Shown: positions 35,942 to 48,600, numbered from the stretch's first letter. The stretch is 64,000 nt of DNA from Prinsepia uniflora (GCA_032719365.1 CM064862.1:59487840-59551839); one strand, 5' to 3'. Made by a program: numbers and translations. The notes: a model not told the origin generated them from the letters alone.

Positions 35942-38531
35942 TGACAGGACCCACCCCGATCCCACAGGGACCACAAGGGGACGTGCCCTGCTCCCGTCTG
36001 ACACCCAATAATTCATACCAATTTTGACCTCAAAACCTTAAATGCATAAATAATCAATTAAAGTCATACATCAAATCCGAATTAAACAGATGTCAGACAA
36101 GGGATGAAATCCAAAATTACAAGTTGCGAGCACGACTCTAACATAAAACCTGCGGGTACACCACCCAGCAGGGGTTCAGGTACGCAGAAGTAGATCTATG
36201 CCTCAGCCTCAGGTTCCTCCTCTACCTCAGTATCACGACCTGGAGGGGTTACCAAAAACATTAAGGGTGAGTGGACCGAACTCAAGTTTATAAAACCATT
36301 TGATAAGTAAAACATATAATTTACCCCTCCGTTTTCCAAACATGCATGCAACCGTATTTAAAATCATAAGTCATATAATATGAACCATAAGGCATGTAAT
36401 AAAACCATAAGTATAATTTTAGTTGCTGCACTATACACTCCAATCCCGACATCCCTGATGTCTGACGTCCCTGACGTCCAATAAGGTCACAATCACAAGG
36501 CTACGTGTGCCACTCGGGTCTCAATTCCGAGTTCAATCCCCGAACCCCGTTCGGGTACAGCATCCCCGATGCTTAGCGTCATAGACGCTGGACGTTCTAG
36601 ACGTCCGTGACCTCTCCGGGGTACCTCATCCGGAGGAGACAGTATCATATGAATGGATCTATACAGTGCAGTACCAAATACATTTTATTGATATCCACAT
36701 GCAAGCATATATATATATATATATATATATACATAGATAGAATCCGAACCAATCATTAAGTTTCATCGGACGGGTCTCAAGCCCAAATACCGTGAAACGT
36801 GCCATAACCATATTTTCCATATCATCAAAACCATTATTGTTTTTAGCATGTGAATAAGTATAATAAACCAAAAAAAATTTATGCACGCAAGGGTTTAAGA
36901 AAATGGTCCACTCACTGTACGATCCCGCGGTGAACCTGTGCGTACGAACTTGTACCAGGATTATCGTACAGTTCCTGTCAGTCCAAATCACATGTAAGTG
37001 TCACTACAAGTCTTAAACGTTTAACCACAAAGTCCGAAATAGAACCCGGCTCGGGGAAGCCGTCCAACACATTTCCCGAGGCAAACGGCCCTAAACTGAC
37101 CCATCAAAAACTATCTCAGATCAACATGGTTATTTCACCAAAAATGTTCAGAATGATGAGAGGAATAAAAGTCATGTTGATAGTGATCGGAGATAAGCCC
37201 CAACGCGCCCTCACGCGCCGCCCAAAGTGGCTGCGCGTGAAAGTCACGCGCCTGACACTGTAGCTACAGTGTCAGCACCTTCACCCGTTTGTCTGTAATT
37301 CGGGCCTGCCACCCGCGGCTTGACCCGGTTAATTACCCATCAATTCCTACTTGATTTCAATCCAATTTGATCCTAACATGTTATTTAAACATCTAATTTA
37401 AGTTCTGAGTTATTAATTATCCAAAACCAATCCTTAAATGGCCCCTCGACCCGTGATCATCCAAACGGGTCAATCACCAGAACTCACTGGTTTCAAACCC
37501 ATTGTCCAATTAACTTCACATGAAGTATAACAGGATCAAAACGAACCAAAATGAACAATCAATTGTGTCTGAAAGTACCTGAAGGTCATCGTCCCAAGCT
37601 CTGCGATTTCCCTGAAAACAGCAGTCACCGTCCCAGCTCACCCGTGGCTGATTGCCTTCGATTTTGATATGGTTGTGTTCTAAACACTCCCAGAAAGCTT
37701 ACTCTGTGATTAGATTGGCCCAACACACCGTAGAAATCAAAAACTCGATTTCCCTCCAAAAATTCCCGAAATGGTTTCTCTCTGGTTCCACTCTTATTTT
37801 CAGTCCTTTCAATACCAGAGTGAAGCTCACACACTATATAATCAGTTTTAATTAATTTCAAGCCGTCCCAGAGGCTCGTGGGTGCCCAATTGTCCACTGA
37901 AAAATATCCCCCGAAAAGCTTCAAACTTGAATTAATAATGGGGTCGTGCACGGTGGATGCAACAGACCACGTTCTAAAGCATCAGATATTCCCAACTTTC
38001 CAGCACACAATTGCACAGCCAATTGCACGATTGAACCACCGCACATGGTGGTGCCACCCATGTCCCCCGCGGTCTGCTACAGTAACCAGGGCAAAAAGAC
38101 CAAAATGCCCCTGGTTCAATAATTACCAAAATACCCTTCACTTCCTAGACCCGTAACTCAGCCATACGTAGTCCGATTTCGGCGTGCCGCCTGTCTACGG
38201 ACTCAGGACGTCGAGACCTACCCATCGGTCCTTGAGTCGCGTGAAAATTAATTGTCAAACGAAAAGTCAACATTTTCGCCCGTGAAGTCCAACTTACGGT
38301 AATGCCCCTGAACTTCCGATAGTCATAACTTTTTCCCTGATCGTCCGAAATGGACGTGCCACCTGTCTATGAACTCGTGACGTCCCGTACTACGTCACGG
38401 TCATAGGCCAAAGTCCATTTAACTCATCAATCAAAAAGTCAACAATTTGGCCATATCAATCACAAGGGTAAAAGCGTCAATTCACACATTAAATTGCAAT
38501 ATTAAAATCCTCGAATGTCTGGGGTGTTACA
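35942..38531 (-). mobile_element. Solo LTR (2590 bp), TSD CAAAG
   Basis: Begins TGACAGGACCCACCCC and ends GGGGTGTTACA. Perfect CAAAG at 35937-35941 and 38532-38536. Inside: GTGAGTGGAC (36267), CATGCATGCA (about 36341), a GACGTC/CCTGA-rich domain (about 36440-36620), an (AT)n microsatellite (about 36706-36730), GTCCACTCAC (36906), a clear stem-loop (37212-37239) and two copies of the conserved block (about 38190 and 38360). It landed in the loop of the host LTR's own stem-loop. Confidence 0.94.
37212..37239 (-). other. Conserved LTR stem-loop
   Basis: CACGCGCCGCC CAAAGT GGCTGCGCGTG: arms of 11 bases pair with one mismatch around a CAAAGT loop. Confidence 0.75.
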
Positions 38532-38783
38532 CAAAGTGGTTGTGCGTGGGAGCCACGTGCGCTACAGTGAAATCAATAAAAATACTATTCATATTCTCCT
38601 CTACCTGATTCCCCTTGCAACTCGGGTCACCCAAACCCGCGACCTGACCCTGATATTCCTACTTTGTTTTAAGTTATTTTCCATGGATCCTTCATCCAAA
38701 TTCCTCAATTCAATCCCAAAAAAAAAGCCTATGATATCCAAATTAAGAAAAACACACCAACCATCAATATTTCTTATCTCAAC

Positions 38784-40045
38784 TGACAGGACCCGTCCCA
38801 ATCCCACTGGGATCACCCGGGGACGTGCCCCGCTCCCGTCTGACAATGACTCTAAACATACCAAAATTACCCTTAAATAAAAACCGAAGACTTAAATAGA
38901 TAGATAACGTACAACCACAGTGTTTAAAGTGATACTGTCAGACAAGGGAAAGTAAAATACAACATGTGAGCACAATAGTCAGAGTACATTTATTCGGTGC
39001 TCAACCTACCCACAAGTGGGTGTACAGGTGCACAGCTAAGAAAACTAAACCTCTGCCTCCTCCTCCGGGTCCTCCTCCTCTATTTCCGTGTCAGGGTCTG
39101 GAGGGGTCAGTAAAACAAGGGTGAGTGGGCCAAAAATAACAGTTTAGAAATCAATTTAATAATAAAATAATCATAAGGTTTTACCCCTCCGTTTTCCAAA
39201 TCTTGCATGCGGTGAAAACATAATATCATAACCATAAAACCACAATAATAATCGAAAGGAGAAACTAACATATCAGTGCACTGTAAAACCCAACCCAAAT
39301 GATGTCACGGTTCTAAGGCTACGCGTTGCCACTCAGGGTCTCACACCCGAGACTCTCTAGGTACATCAGCTCCCGGTATCCCGGTCACTACCCGAGGTAT
39401 ATAAACATGCCTTCCTGAGAGTAAGCAGCCCAACGGGGGTCAACTCCACTCAGTCAGAGCCCCGTGACTACTCCAGGGTCCACCCAGGCCAACGACCCTC
39501 CCTAGAGGAGACAATATACACAGGTAGGAAAGTACAGTACAATAACAGTATAGTTTGCCCTATGTCCCCCGGACATCCCAAACAAAATCCACATATAATC
39601 CAGACGGGTCTCATGCCCAAAACATTGTAATAGCATATATAAACAGTTCATAAGACTCATCGAAATCATAAGTGGAAATAGTAAAACAGTTTATGCATGC
39701 AAGCCTTTTATAAATCAAACAGCCCACTCACACTCGCTTCTTGCTGCTCAACGATCTCTAAAAACCTGTATTTTTATACCTGAGGGTTACTTAAGGACCC
39801 TATAACATCAATACCAAGACCCTAGAATAGATACGCCTCAAAATCGCATCCCAGGCACTATTCCCGGTGCTTCAAACCCCATTTTGACTAATATAACGAT
39901 CTCCGATCGACACGAAACCACCTCCATTGGATCCGTATCGTCGAAACCTTGAAAATGGTACTGGCCCCGCCAAAATCACTGTTCACACGCGCCCCCACGC
40001 GCCTGGTCAACGCGTGGGTCAACGCTACTACAGTACTGCTGACGT
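38784..40045 (-). mobile_element. Truncated 3' LTR of the Tekay-type element
   Basis: Matches 42667-43930 almost base for base up to CTGCTGACGT, then switches to pol sequence. It carries GTGAGTGGGC (39121) and GCCCACTCAC (39722), and the CCCACGCG/CGCGTGGG stem-loop (39994-40018). Confidence 0.92.
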
Positions 40046-42560
40046 TAGGTAATGCAAGGACAGGTGCAGTGGCTAATCTGAACTTTAATTTCTGGAAACT
40101 CTGTTCACACTGATCGTCCCACACAAACTTCACCCCTTTCCGGGTTAACCGAGTCAATGGTGCGGCAATCTGGGAGAAACCCTCCACGAATCTCCGATAG
40201 TTGCCTGCTAACCCAACAAAACTTCGCACTTCCGTCACCGTGGTCGGTCTTGGCCAATTTGTCACAGCCTCCGTTTTCTGAGGATCCACACTTATCCCCT
40301 CGGGTGATATAATGTGACCCAAGAATCCAATACTATTTAGCCAGAATTGACATTTGCTTAACTTAGCATACAGCTGCTCCTGTCGCAGTTTACCCAATAC
40401 CATTCGTAAGTGCTCCTCATGAGCCCTGACACTCTTGGAATACACCAAGATGTCGTCGATAAACACGATCACAAATTTATCCAAGTATGCTCGAAAAACC
40501 CGATTCATCAAGTCCATGAATGCAGCTGGTGCATTCGTCAGTCCAAAGGGCATCACCAAGAACTCATAATGCCCATACCTCGTTCGAAAAGCTGTTTTCT
40601 GAACATCCCCCTCGGCTATTCTCAGTTGATGGTATCCTGACCTCAGATCTATCTTGGAGAAATATCGTGCTCCTCGTAATTGGTCGAACAAATCATCGAT
40701 CCTGGGTAAGGGATACTGATTCCTTACCGTAGCCTTGTTCAACTGCTAATAATCCACACACAACCGCAAACTACCCTCCTTCTTTTTCACAAATAAGACC
40801 GGCGCTCCCCATGGTGATGTACTGGGTCGGATAAACCCTAGATCCACCAGTTCCTGTAATTGGATTTTCAATTCCCGTAGCTCTGCCGGTGCCATACGAT
40901 ACGGTGCTTGTGAAATCGGTCGAGTCCCGGGGAGTAACTCGATCGTAAAGTCGATCTCCCTGGGTGGTGGTAATCCAGGTAAATCCCTTGGAAAGACATC
41001 AGGAAATTCCCGCACAATCGGAATATCCTCAATTCTCAAAGATTCACCCGTAGACTCTACCACATAAGCAAGATAACCCTGACACCCCTTCTGTAAAAGT
41101 TTTGTAGCTGTGAGTGCAGATATTACCTTGGGTGATGCGTCTCCACACTCCCCCTGAAATACGACTTCCGGTAATCCCGAACCTCTCAAAGTCAACCGCA
41201 TGTTACTACAGTCGATGAGCGAATTGTACTCCGACAACCAATCAACTCCAAGTATCACATCGAAATCGGGCACATTCATCAGAATTAAGTCTGCCGGAAA
41301 TTCCACTCCCTCAATCTCCACAGGACAAGCTCGTATCTCCTGGTTCACTTGGTAGGTCACACCCATCGATGTCCCCACTCCCATCTCGTGCTCAAGTGCG
41401 GTCACCTCACGGCCCAACAGACTCTCACAACGCGGTGAAATAAAAAAATGAGTTGCCCCCGAATCCATCAATGCACGAACAACCATGCCATAAATATGTA
41501 CAGTACCTGTCAACACTCCCGGAATGGATCTGGCCTGCTGCTGGGTAACAGCATAGACACGAGCCATAGACTCTGCAGGTCGTCCCCGTCCTCTAGCTCC
41601 TCGATCACGGCCACGCACAACACCGCGTGTCCGGCTGCTGTCAGTCTGAGATGCTGAGCTCGGTGCTAGCGTAGTACTGCCGCGAATCAGTGGACACTCA
41701 GAAGCATAGTGCCCCGGCTCACCACAAGCGAAGCATGTGACCTCCCTAGGTCGACCCGAGTATCCTTCCAGTGAGATGCTCATCGGTGAGTACGGCCGCT
41801 GCCAAGCTCCAGAACGCTGTCCAGACCGCTGAGGACTCCTGAACTAACCAGAACGTCCTCGGCTACCAGAAGACGAAGATCCACCAGAATGTCCTCCCTT
41901 CGAGCCACGACGGCCCGAGAATCCCAAATGCGGGCGATCACGTCGCCGTGTCTCCCCCTCAGCTCTCTGACGTGCCAGGATGCTGTTCTCAACCCTGGTC
42001 GCCGCATCAGTTAGATCCCTCATGGAAGCAAAGGGCGTTGCAGTCACCATCGCCTGAATCTCAGGTCGCAGGCCCCACTCAAATCTGCGACATCGATCTG
42101 CCTCGGTGATCACGAAGTTCTCAGCAAAACGAGACAACATCAGGAAGGTCTCCTCGTACTCCGCTACAGTCTGATCTCCCTGCCGGAGTTGCAGAAACTC
42201 CGCCTCACGGGCGTTTCGAAACGACCGTGGATAGAACTGGTTGAGAAACCGCTCTCGGAAGGTCTCCCATGGAATGGTGTGAACGGTCCAGCCGGCCAGG
42301 ACAAGGTTGTGCCACCATCGATAGGCGCTCCCATCCAGTAGGAAGGTCGCCAGTACGACACGCTCCTCCGGTGGACAGTGCATGACCTCGAAAATCCTCT
42401 CCCAGCGGTCAATCCACTGGTGTGCTTCCTCGGGGTCGGTCCCCCGACTAAAATGCGTAGCACCCAGGCGCTGGGCCCGCTCAATGCTCGTAGTGTCTCC
42501 ATTCCCTCCATTGCCCTCGTCAACACGTGCACGGGGTTCACGTCGGGGAGGCATATCCAA
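40046..42560 (-). pseudogene. gag-pol: Tekay-type gag-pol: gag, zinc knuckle, protease, reverse transcriptase; two stops and a 3' deletion
   Basis: A single frame runs from Met at 42560. The gag core has ATFLLDGSAYRWWHNLV and FLNQFYPRSFRNAREAEFLQ. After an in-frame stop (41844-41846) come a zinc knuckle CFACGEPGHYASEC (about 41720), the protease motif ALMDSGATHFFI (about 41470) with DFDVILGVDWLSEYNSLIDC, and reverse transcriptase with GAPVLFVKKKEGSLRLCVDY. A second in-frame stop (40743-40745) replaces the residue after VDY. RT continues with FVIVFIDDILVYSKS (active site IDD) and FSKIDLRSGYHQLRI. The open frame reads as RT to about 40046 (APVLALPN, start of RNase H) and then enters LTR sequence. 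Two substitutions and one deletion disable it. Confidence 0.93.
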
Positions 42561-42650
42561 CTGTTAAGAGGCAAACAGGTTAAAAGACATCGAAAGCGAC
42601 CATGTACAAAGTACAAACCGCTAACCTAGTACTCTGACTGCTAATCCTAA

Positions 42651-42663
42651 TACTCTGATACCA
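42651..42663 (-). other. Primer-binding site of the Tekay-type element
   Basis: TGGTATCAGAGTA on the minus strand, three bases inside the LTR end. It matches the TGGTATCAGAGC type complementary to the 3' end of initiator tRNA-Met, with one or two differences at its end. Confidence 0.85.
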
Positions 42664-42666
42664 AGC

Positions 42667-45281
42667 TGACAGGACCCGTCCCAATCCCACTGGGACCACC
42701 CGGGGACGTGCTCCGCTCCCGTCTGACAATGACTCTAAACATACCAAAATTACCCTTAAATAAAAACCGAAGACTTAAATAGATAGATAACGTACAACCA
42801 CAGTGTTTAAAGTGATACTGTCAGACAAGGGAAAGTAAAATACAACATGTGAGCACAATAGTCAGAGTACATTTATTCGGTGCTCAACCTACCCACAAGT
42901 GGGTGTACATGTGCACAGCTAAGCAAACTAAACCTCTGCCTCCTCCTCCGGGTCCTCCTCCTCTATTTCCGTGTCAGGGTCTGGAGGGGTCAGTAAAACA
43001 AGGGTGAGTGGGCCAAAAATAACAGTTTAGAAATCAATTTAATAATAAAATAATCATAAGGTTTTACCCCTCCGTTTTCCAAATCTTGCATGCGGTGAAA
43101 ACATAATATCATAACCATAAAACCACAATAATAATCGAAAGGAGAAACTAACATATCAGTGCACTGTAAAACCCAACCCAAATGATTTCACGGTTCTAAG
43201 GCTACGGGTTGCCACTCAGGGTCTCACACCCAAGACTCTCTAGGTACATCAGCTCCCGGTATCCCGGTCACTGCCCGAGGTTTATAAACATGCCTTCCTG
43301 AGAGTAAGCAGCCCAACGGGGGTGAACTCCACTCAGTCAGAGCCCCGTGACTACTCCAGGGTCCACCCAGGCCAACGACCCTCCCTGGATGAGACAATAT
43401 ACACAGGTAGGAAAGTACAGTACAATAACAGTATAGTTTGCCCTATGTCCCCCGGACATCCCAAACAAAATCCACATATAATCCAGACGGGTCTCATGCC
43501 CAAAACATTGTAATAGCATATATAAACAGTTCATAAGACTCATCGAAATCATAAGTGGAAATAGTAAAATAGTTTATGCATGCAAGCCTTTTATAAATCA
43601 AACAGCCCACTCACACTCGGTCCTTGCTGCTCAACGATCTCTAAAAACCTGTATTTTTATACCTGAGGGTTACTTAAGGACCCTATAACATCAATACCAA
43701 GACCCTAGAACAGATCCGCCTTAAAATCGCATCCCGGGCACTATTCCCGATGCTTCAAACCCTATTTTGACTAATATAACGATCTCCGATCGACACGAAA
43801 CCACCTCCATTGGATCCGTATCGTCGAAACCTTGAAAATGGTACCGGCCCTGCCAAAATCACTGTTCACACGTGCCCCCACGCGCCTGGTCAACGCGTGG
43901 GTCAACGCTGCTACAGTACTGCTAACGTCAGCAGTGACGTCAGCATGACGTCATCACTGCCACTTGTCAGGTGACACGTGGCATGTTCTGATTGGTCCCT
44001 GGTCTGACAATATCTGACAGGATGACGTCATCATGACATCAGAAGTGACGTCAGCATGATGACGTCATCATGCTACAGTACCGGGTCAGACCCGTTTGAC
44101 TAGAACCGGGTCGCCGTCGACCCACGGCTTGACCCGATTCCACCGTACGATTCCAGCCACCATTTTCGATGGGGTTCATCCCTACAGGGTCATCTAGGTC
44201 TGTTCTATGGTTCTACAACCTCAAAATGGAAAGAAAACGGGAAGAAACTCACCAGTCCGTCACTGAAACTCACGGCCAAAGTCCGATCGTCTTCTCCGTC
44301 GATCCACGCCGTCTCCGTCGTCCGAACTGGTTCCAATCAACTCGTATCTAACCCTAGGACATTTCTAACACCAAACAATTGATTTCCTAGCATTAAAACA
44401 CGTTGGTTCGAAACAGGGAAGAAAAACGGGTTCTCGGGTTTTGGGTCTTACCGTCGCCGTGTCGCCGCCGCAGGCTTCGCCGTCGTCCAGTTACGCTCCT
44501 GGGGTCCTCACGGTGCAGACTGTAGCTTCCACTGCGTCGAGGTGGTGTGGCTGTCACGGTTTGCTTCTTGGACCCGATTCCTCTGTGTTTCGGGTCTGAG
44601 TTTGCACGGGGTTTTCAGACGGGGAAAACGGGCCGGTGGTCGCCGGTGATGCACAGTGATGATGAGTAGATGATGGTGGTGCTGCTGGTGGTTGGCTGGT
44701 ACGATGAGGGTGGCTGGTTCGATCGCCTGGTTTGAGAGAAAATGGAAGGAGATGCACGGGTTAGGGGGGGCTGAATGTGTTTGTGTGTGTGTTTGAGAGA
44801 AAACAGACAGAGATCGTGCATGAATAAGGAAAAATCAGAATAAATGGAGGGCTGGGATTAGTTTAGGTAGAAATCCAAGGGCTGGGGTTAAATGGAGGGA
44901 AATTAAATGAATATAAAATGAAGGAATAGTGTAATGTTGCTTTAATGGAATAGTATGGGCTTGGATGGGTGACACTTGTCACCAATCCACTGGTTGGATT
45001 TAAATATTAGTTGGCACGGATTCCCATAATAAATTATTATTTTATTCCGTTGTTCTCGGTTCGTAAATTCCGCTAAAATGCTTCCTTGACCATAACTTCT
45101 TCATACGAACTCCGATTTCGGCGTGCCGCCTGTCTACGGATTCGTGACGTTCCGACCTACGTCATAGTCATGGGTCAAAGTCCAAATTGTTTCCCAGGTC
45201 AAAAGTCAAAGTTTCCCCCCTTCAGGGGCAAAATAGTCTTTTTACATTAAAATATTATTATTCTCGGTTCGGGTCGTTACA
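42667..45281 (-). mobile_element. Complete 5' LTR of the Tekay-type element (2615 bp)
   Basis: Sense strand starts TGTAACGACCCGAACC (at 45281) and ends GGGACGGGTCCTGTCA (at 42667). It contains the conserved CCTGTCTACGGATTCGTGA block (45128), a cluster of TGACGTCA palindromes (43935-44067), the stem-loop (about 43877-43901) and the GTGAGTGGGC/GCCCACTCAC pair (43004, 43605). Confidence 0.93.
43935..44067. promoter_or_regulatory. Cluster of five TGACGTCA sites and one ACACGTGGC site in the Tekay LTR
   Basis: Perfect TGACGTCA palindromes at 43935, 43946, 44023, 44046 and 44060, and ACACGTGGC at 43974-43982. TGACGTCA is a high-affinity site for plant bZIP (TGA-type) factors, and ACACGTGGC is an ABA-response (ABRE/G-box) core. 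Five in 133 bases is far above chance. The matching part of the 3' LTR is deleted. Function as an enhancer is inference. Confidence 0.7.
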
Positions 45282-46048
45282 TCAACTCACAGCCATGGTT
45301 ACCAACTTTTGTCACGACGATCCAACATTCAAACCTCTCCTATCCTGAGCTCAGTACGATCGCAGAGACTCTAGAAGGACGTTGGGCTACTCACCAACGT
45401 TGTTCCTAGCCCAGAACTCAAAACCTGATTCTTGAGCTCACGGGTTCCTTGTTCTAACCCGTCTTCTCCTTCGCTTTCTTCTCACAATTTTCACAGAAAA
45501 TCTCATCCTCGTACCCTTCTTTTCTCCTTGTTTTTCATTTCTCCTTCATTCCCTGGCTTTTCCTCTTACTTCTCCCTGTTTTCCTCTTACGATCATCACC
45601 CATCCATGGTTTCAGCCCATGGCTACCGAAACCATGCCCAACACACATACACCCAATCCATTCTTACCCACATTAATATATAGGTAGCAAGTCGGTGAAG
45701 GATGCCAAAATATCAGAAATTTCTAGAAAGGTGACACATGGCAAGTCCCCATTGGTCATTGGGGCAAAATGACCAAAATGCCCTTGGTGGGCAAAATTAC
45801 CAAAATGCCCCTCACCATTTTTTTACCCATAACTCTTTCATTTGATCTCCAATTTAGGCATGCTACTTGTCTACGGACTCAGGATTGCGAGAGCTTCATA
45901 TCGGTCTTCTCGAATGGCCTTAACTGAGGTCCCAACCAAAAAGTCAACATTTTGACTTTGGTAAATAAAAGTCAACTCTTTGACTTTTCCAAGGGTAAAA
46001 TCGTCTTTTCATTCCAATTTACATTTCTTCGGGATATGGTCGGTTACA

Positions 46049-46640
46049 AACAGAGCTACCAATGGCCACCATTCCAACCAAGGCCACATATGCCTCACCA
46101 ACCCTTGGGTATGCAACAAGCTCATGCGGTTCAATAATTCTCTAATCTGGATTATGATAAGATGTTTGTACAACTATCTACTTTGGCATAAGTCTTTTTG
46201 GACGGACAAAAGCAAACAAAGGAAACGTTGAACTCTCATGGCCGTGACATTTCATAGATGAACCAAATTGGCCAAATTGGCCAAATCGTCGATTTCATGG
46301 GCCAAGTTAAGGACATTGGGTAGTTACCTTCACAAATCGTCCCCAATCCAAATAAAAATGTCTTTGAGTATCCTAGTTATGTTACAACTAGAAGTGGGAA
46401 GGTTTTACATCACCCTATACCTAAGGGAGGCCCAAAACCAAGTTAAAAAAAAGCTATGAAGGAAAGTGACAAATTGGTTCAAGTTGAGAAGGATAACATC
46501 ACCCAAACGGACCTAGAAAAGGAAGTGGCACCAATTACAACACCGTCCACCCACGGGAAAGGTAAAAAATCTATCTCTTCTAATTCAGTTCCTACTAACA
46601 CTATTGTCTCATGCACCTTTTTGGAGGAGATTTTCTAAGA
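46049..46640 (+). pseudogene. gag: Athila gag, 3' part
   Basis: Resumes the gag reading directly after the LTR (YQWPPFQPRPHMPHQPLGMQ, a Gln/Pro-rich tail as in Athila). Further phrases are QIGQIVDFMGQVKDIG and TTRSGKVLHHPIPKGGPKP ('TRSGK' is typical of the Athila gag-pol linker). Several stops interrupt it. Confidence 0.7.
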
Positions 46641-46649
46641 CCAAAAAAG

Positions 46650-47240
46650 ATGAGAAGTATGACGAGATCCTAGGTATATTCCGGAAAGTGTAAGTGAACT
46701 TACCACTAATTGAATGCATTAAGCAAGTACCGGCTTATGCAAAGTTCCTAAAGGAGTTATGCACTCAAAGACGACAAACAAGGGAGAAGGAAGTGGTTAA
46801 GGTAAACGAAACTCTTTCTTCAATAATACAACGAAGATATCCACCAAAGCTAAAGGATCTAGGGAGCTTTTCAGTTCAGTGCGTGATAAGTAACAAGTCC
46901 TTTGATAATGTCATGCTAGACTTAGGAGCATCTATTAATGTTATGCCATACCATCTTTATGTATCCAAGGATTTATGCGAGTTAAAGAAAGGCAATGTTA
47001 TCATTCAATTAGCATATCATACTCACGCATATCTAAGGGGATATGTAGAAGATGTTCTTGTGTAGGTCAATCAGTTTATCTTTCTGGTTGACTTCTACAT
47101 TCTGAGCATGGATGCGGGTCTTTTGAACACCACACCATTGCTTTTGGCACGTCCATTCATGAGGACCACAAGAACAAAGATAGATGTTTACAATGACACT
47201 TTATCTATGGATTTTGATGGGGCGATTATTGAGTCTAAGA
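46650..47240 (+). pseudogene. pol (PR): Athila aspartic protease
   Basis: 46694-47062 is open. IECIKQVPAYAKFLKELCTQ is the characteristic Athila pre-protease segment. The active site reads MLDLGASINVMPYHLY (family: LCDLGASINLMP). One stop at 47063 is followed by VDFYILSMDAGLLNTTPLLL and ARPFMRTTRTKIDV, equivalent to 'DFYVLDM......LLGRPFL.TA...IDV'. Confidence 0.85.
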
Positions 47241-47639
47241 TATCCCACCACTAATGTTAATGTTTTCTTTGCTATTGACATTGTGGAATCTATGTCGCAT
47301 GAACATTTAAACCATATTCAAGATGATGAACTCGATATAGTCAATCAAGAAGGAGCAGGACTAACCTAACTTGGGAATGAAGTCCTTGTGGATGCATTGA
47401 TTGAGGTTCTTGAACCAAGGATCTTTGACATGGCCAGGGCCTTCAATGAGGCGCCAAGATATGTATGGCATCCCCTCATTCCAATTACTTTTGGTACTAA
47501 CAAAATGCTTCCTTTTGTTATCTAGGCCTCGGAACTTGAAATTAAGGTACTTCCAGAGCACTTGAAGTATGCATTCCTAGGATAAGATAAGACTTTACCC
47601 CTCATAATCTCTTCCACCTAGGAACATGATCAAGAGAGG

Positions 47640-48600
47640 AACTTTTTACCATACTCAAGAAGTACAAGACATCCATTGGATGGACACTCATGGATATAAA
47701 AGAAATCAACCCTGCAACTTGTGTGCCTCGTATTCTGCTAGAGGATAATGCCAAACCATCTCAAGAGGCCTAAAAGAGACTTCACCCGCCAATGATGGAA
47801 GTGTTTAAACATGAGGTAATCAAACTATACGACTGTGGTGTGATCTACCTTATTTCAGATAGTCGTTGGGTGTCTCCTTTTCAGCTTGTTCCAAAGAAAT
47901 CTGGAATCACTATGGTGAAGAATGCGGAGAATGAATTGGTGCCTCAACAAACCATCAGTGGACATAGAGTTTGCATCGACTACCGGAAACTCAATGCCAC
48001 CACAAGGAAGGACCTCTTTCCTTTGCCCTTCATTGATCAGATGTTTGAGAGACTGGCAGAACATGCACATTATTGCTTCCTTGATGGATAATCAGGGTAT
48101 AACCAAATAAGCATCACTTAGGAAGACCAAGAGAAGACCACTTTCACGTGCCCCTTTGGTAAATTTGCCTACAAAAGTATGCCATTCGGTTTGTGTAATG
48201 CACCAGGGACTTTCCAACGGTGTATGCTTTCCATATTCTCAGATTATGTTGAAAAAGATAATATAAGTATTCATGGATGACTTTAGTGTATTCAGAGATA
48301 GTTTTGATGCATGTTTAGGGAATCTTGAAATTATATTACAAAGATGTGTCGATTCTAGGTTAGAGATTAATTGGGAGAAGTGTCACGTCATTGTAACTCA
48401 AGGGATAGTTTTAGGACACATTGTATCGACTAGGGGCATAGAGGTTGATAGAGCTATAGTAGATCTTGTGCGGTACTTACCCTCTCCCAATTCAGTGAGA
48501 AAGATTCGTTCATTCCTTGGCCATGCAGGTTTCCACTCGAGAGTCATCAAAGACTTCTCATTAATTTCTAAACCCCTATGTTGACTACTTCAAAAAGACA
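47640..48600 (+). pseudogene. pol (RT): Athila reverse transcriptase, broken
   Basis: Open from 47792 to 48088: VFKHEVIKLYDCGVIYLISD, SRWVSPFQLVPKKSGIT, VCIDYRKLNATTRKDLFPLP. After a stop at 48089-48091 it continues FTCPFGKFAYKSMPFGLCNA, then the active site FMDDFSVF (48270 onwards; Athila uses FMDD) and GIVLGHIVSTRGIEVDRA with RSFLGHAGFHSRVIKDFS. At least two stops and a small shift make it inactive. Confidence 0.9.

Larger units (their letters stand above)
38784..45281 (-). mobile_element. Tekay/Del-type chromovirus (Ty3/gypsy), young, with a deletion; TSD TCAAC
   Basis: Perfect TCAAC flanks (38779-38783, 45282-45286). In sense direction: complete 5' LTR 45281-42667 (2615 bp), primer-binding site TGGTATCAGAGTA (42663-42651), gag, protease and reverse transcriptase, then a break at about 40046 leading straight into the last 1262 bases of the 3' LTR (40045-38784). 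The rest of RNase H, integrase, the polypurine tract and the front half of the 3' LTR are gone. By my read-through, the overlapping LTR parts differ at about 26 of 1262 positions. The order and motifs fit the Tekay/Del branch, but the chromodomain end is lost. Confidence 0.92.
34299..46048 (-). mobile_element. LTR inserted in Athila gag, itself host to two later insertions
   Basis: Begins TGACATGACCTGATCC and ends ATGGTCGGTTACA, with flanks AATAG (34294-34298) and AACAG (46049-46053), a TSD with one change. Its sequence is continuous once the solo LTR (35942-38531) and the Tekay element (38784-45281) are removed, leaving about 2660 bases. It has a tandem domain of GGAACTACGAAGTTTTACC units (about 34935-35110), CATGCATGCA at about 35593, and the conserved ACTTGTCTACGGACTCAGG block at about 45866. 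Confidence 0.85.

Noticed and set aside
36706..36730. (AT)n tract as a possible origin or regulatory element
   Set aside because: Simple microsatellite within a solo LTR; nothing else supports a function.
42378..42629. Plus-strand open frames over the Tekay gag and RT
   Set aside because: They are shadows of the minus-strand gag-pol, which has clear domain motifs.
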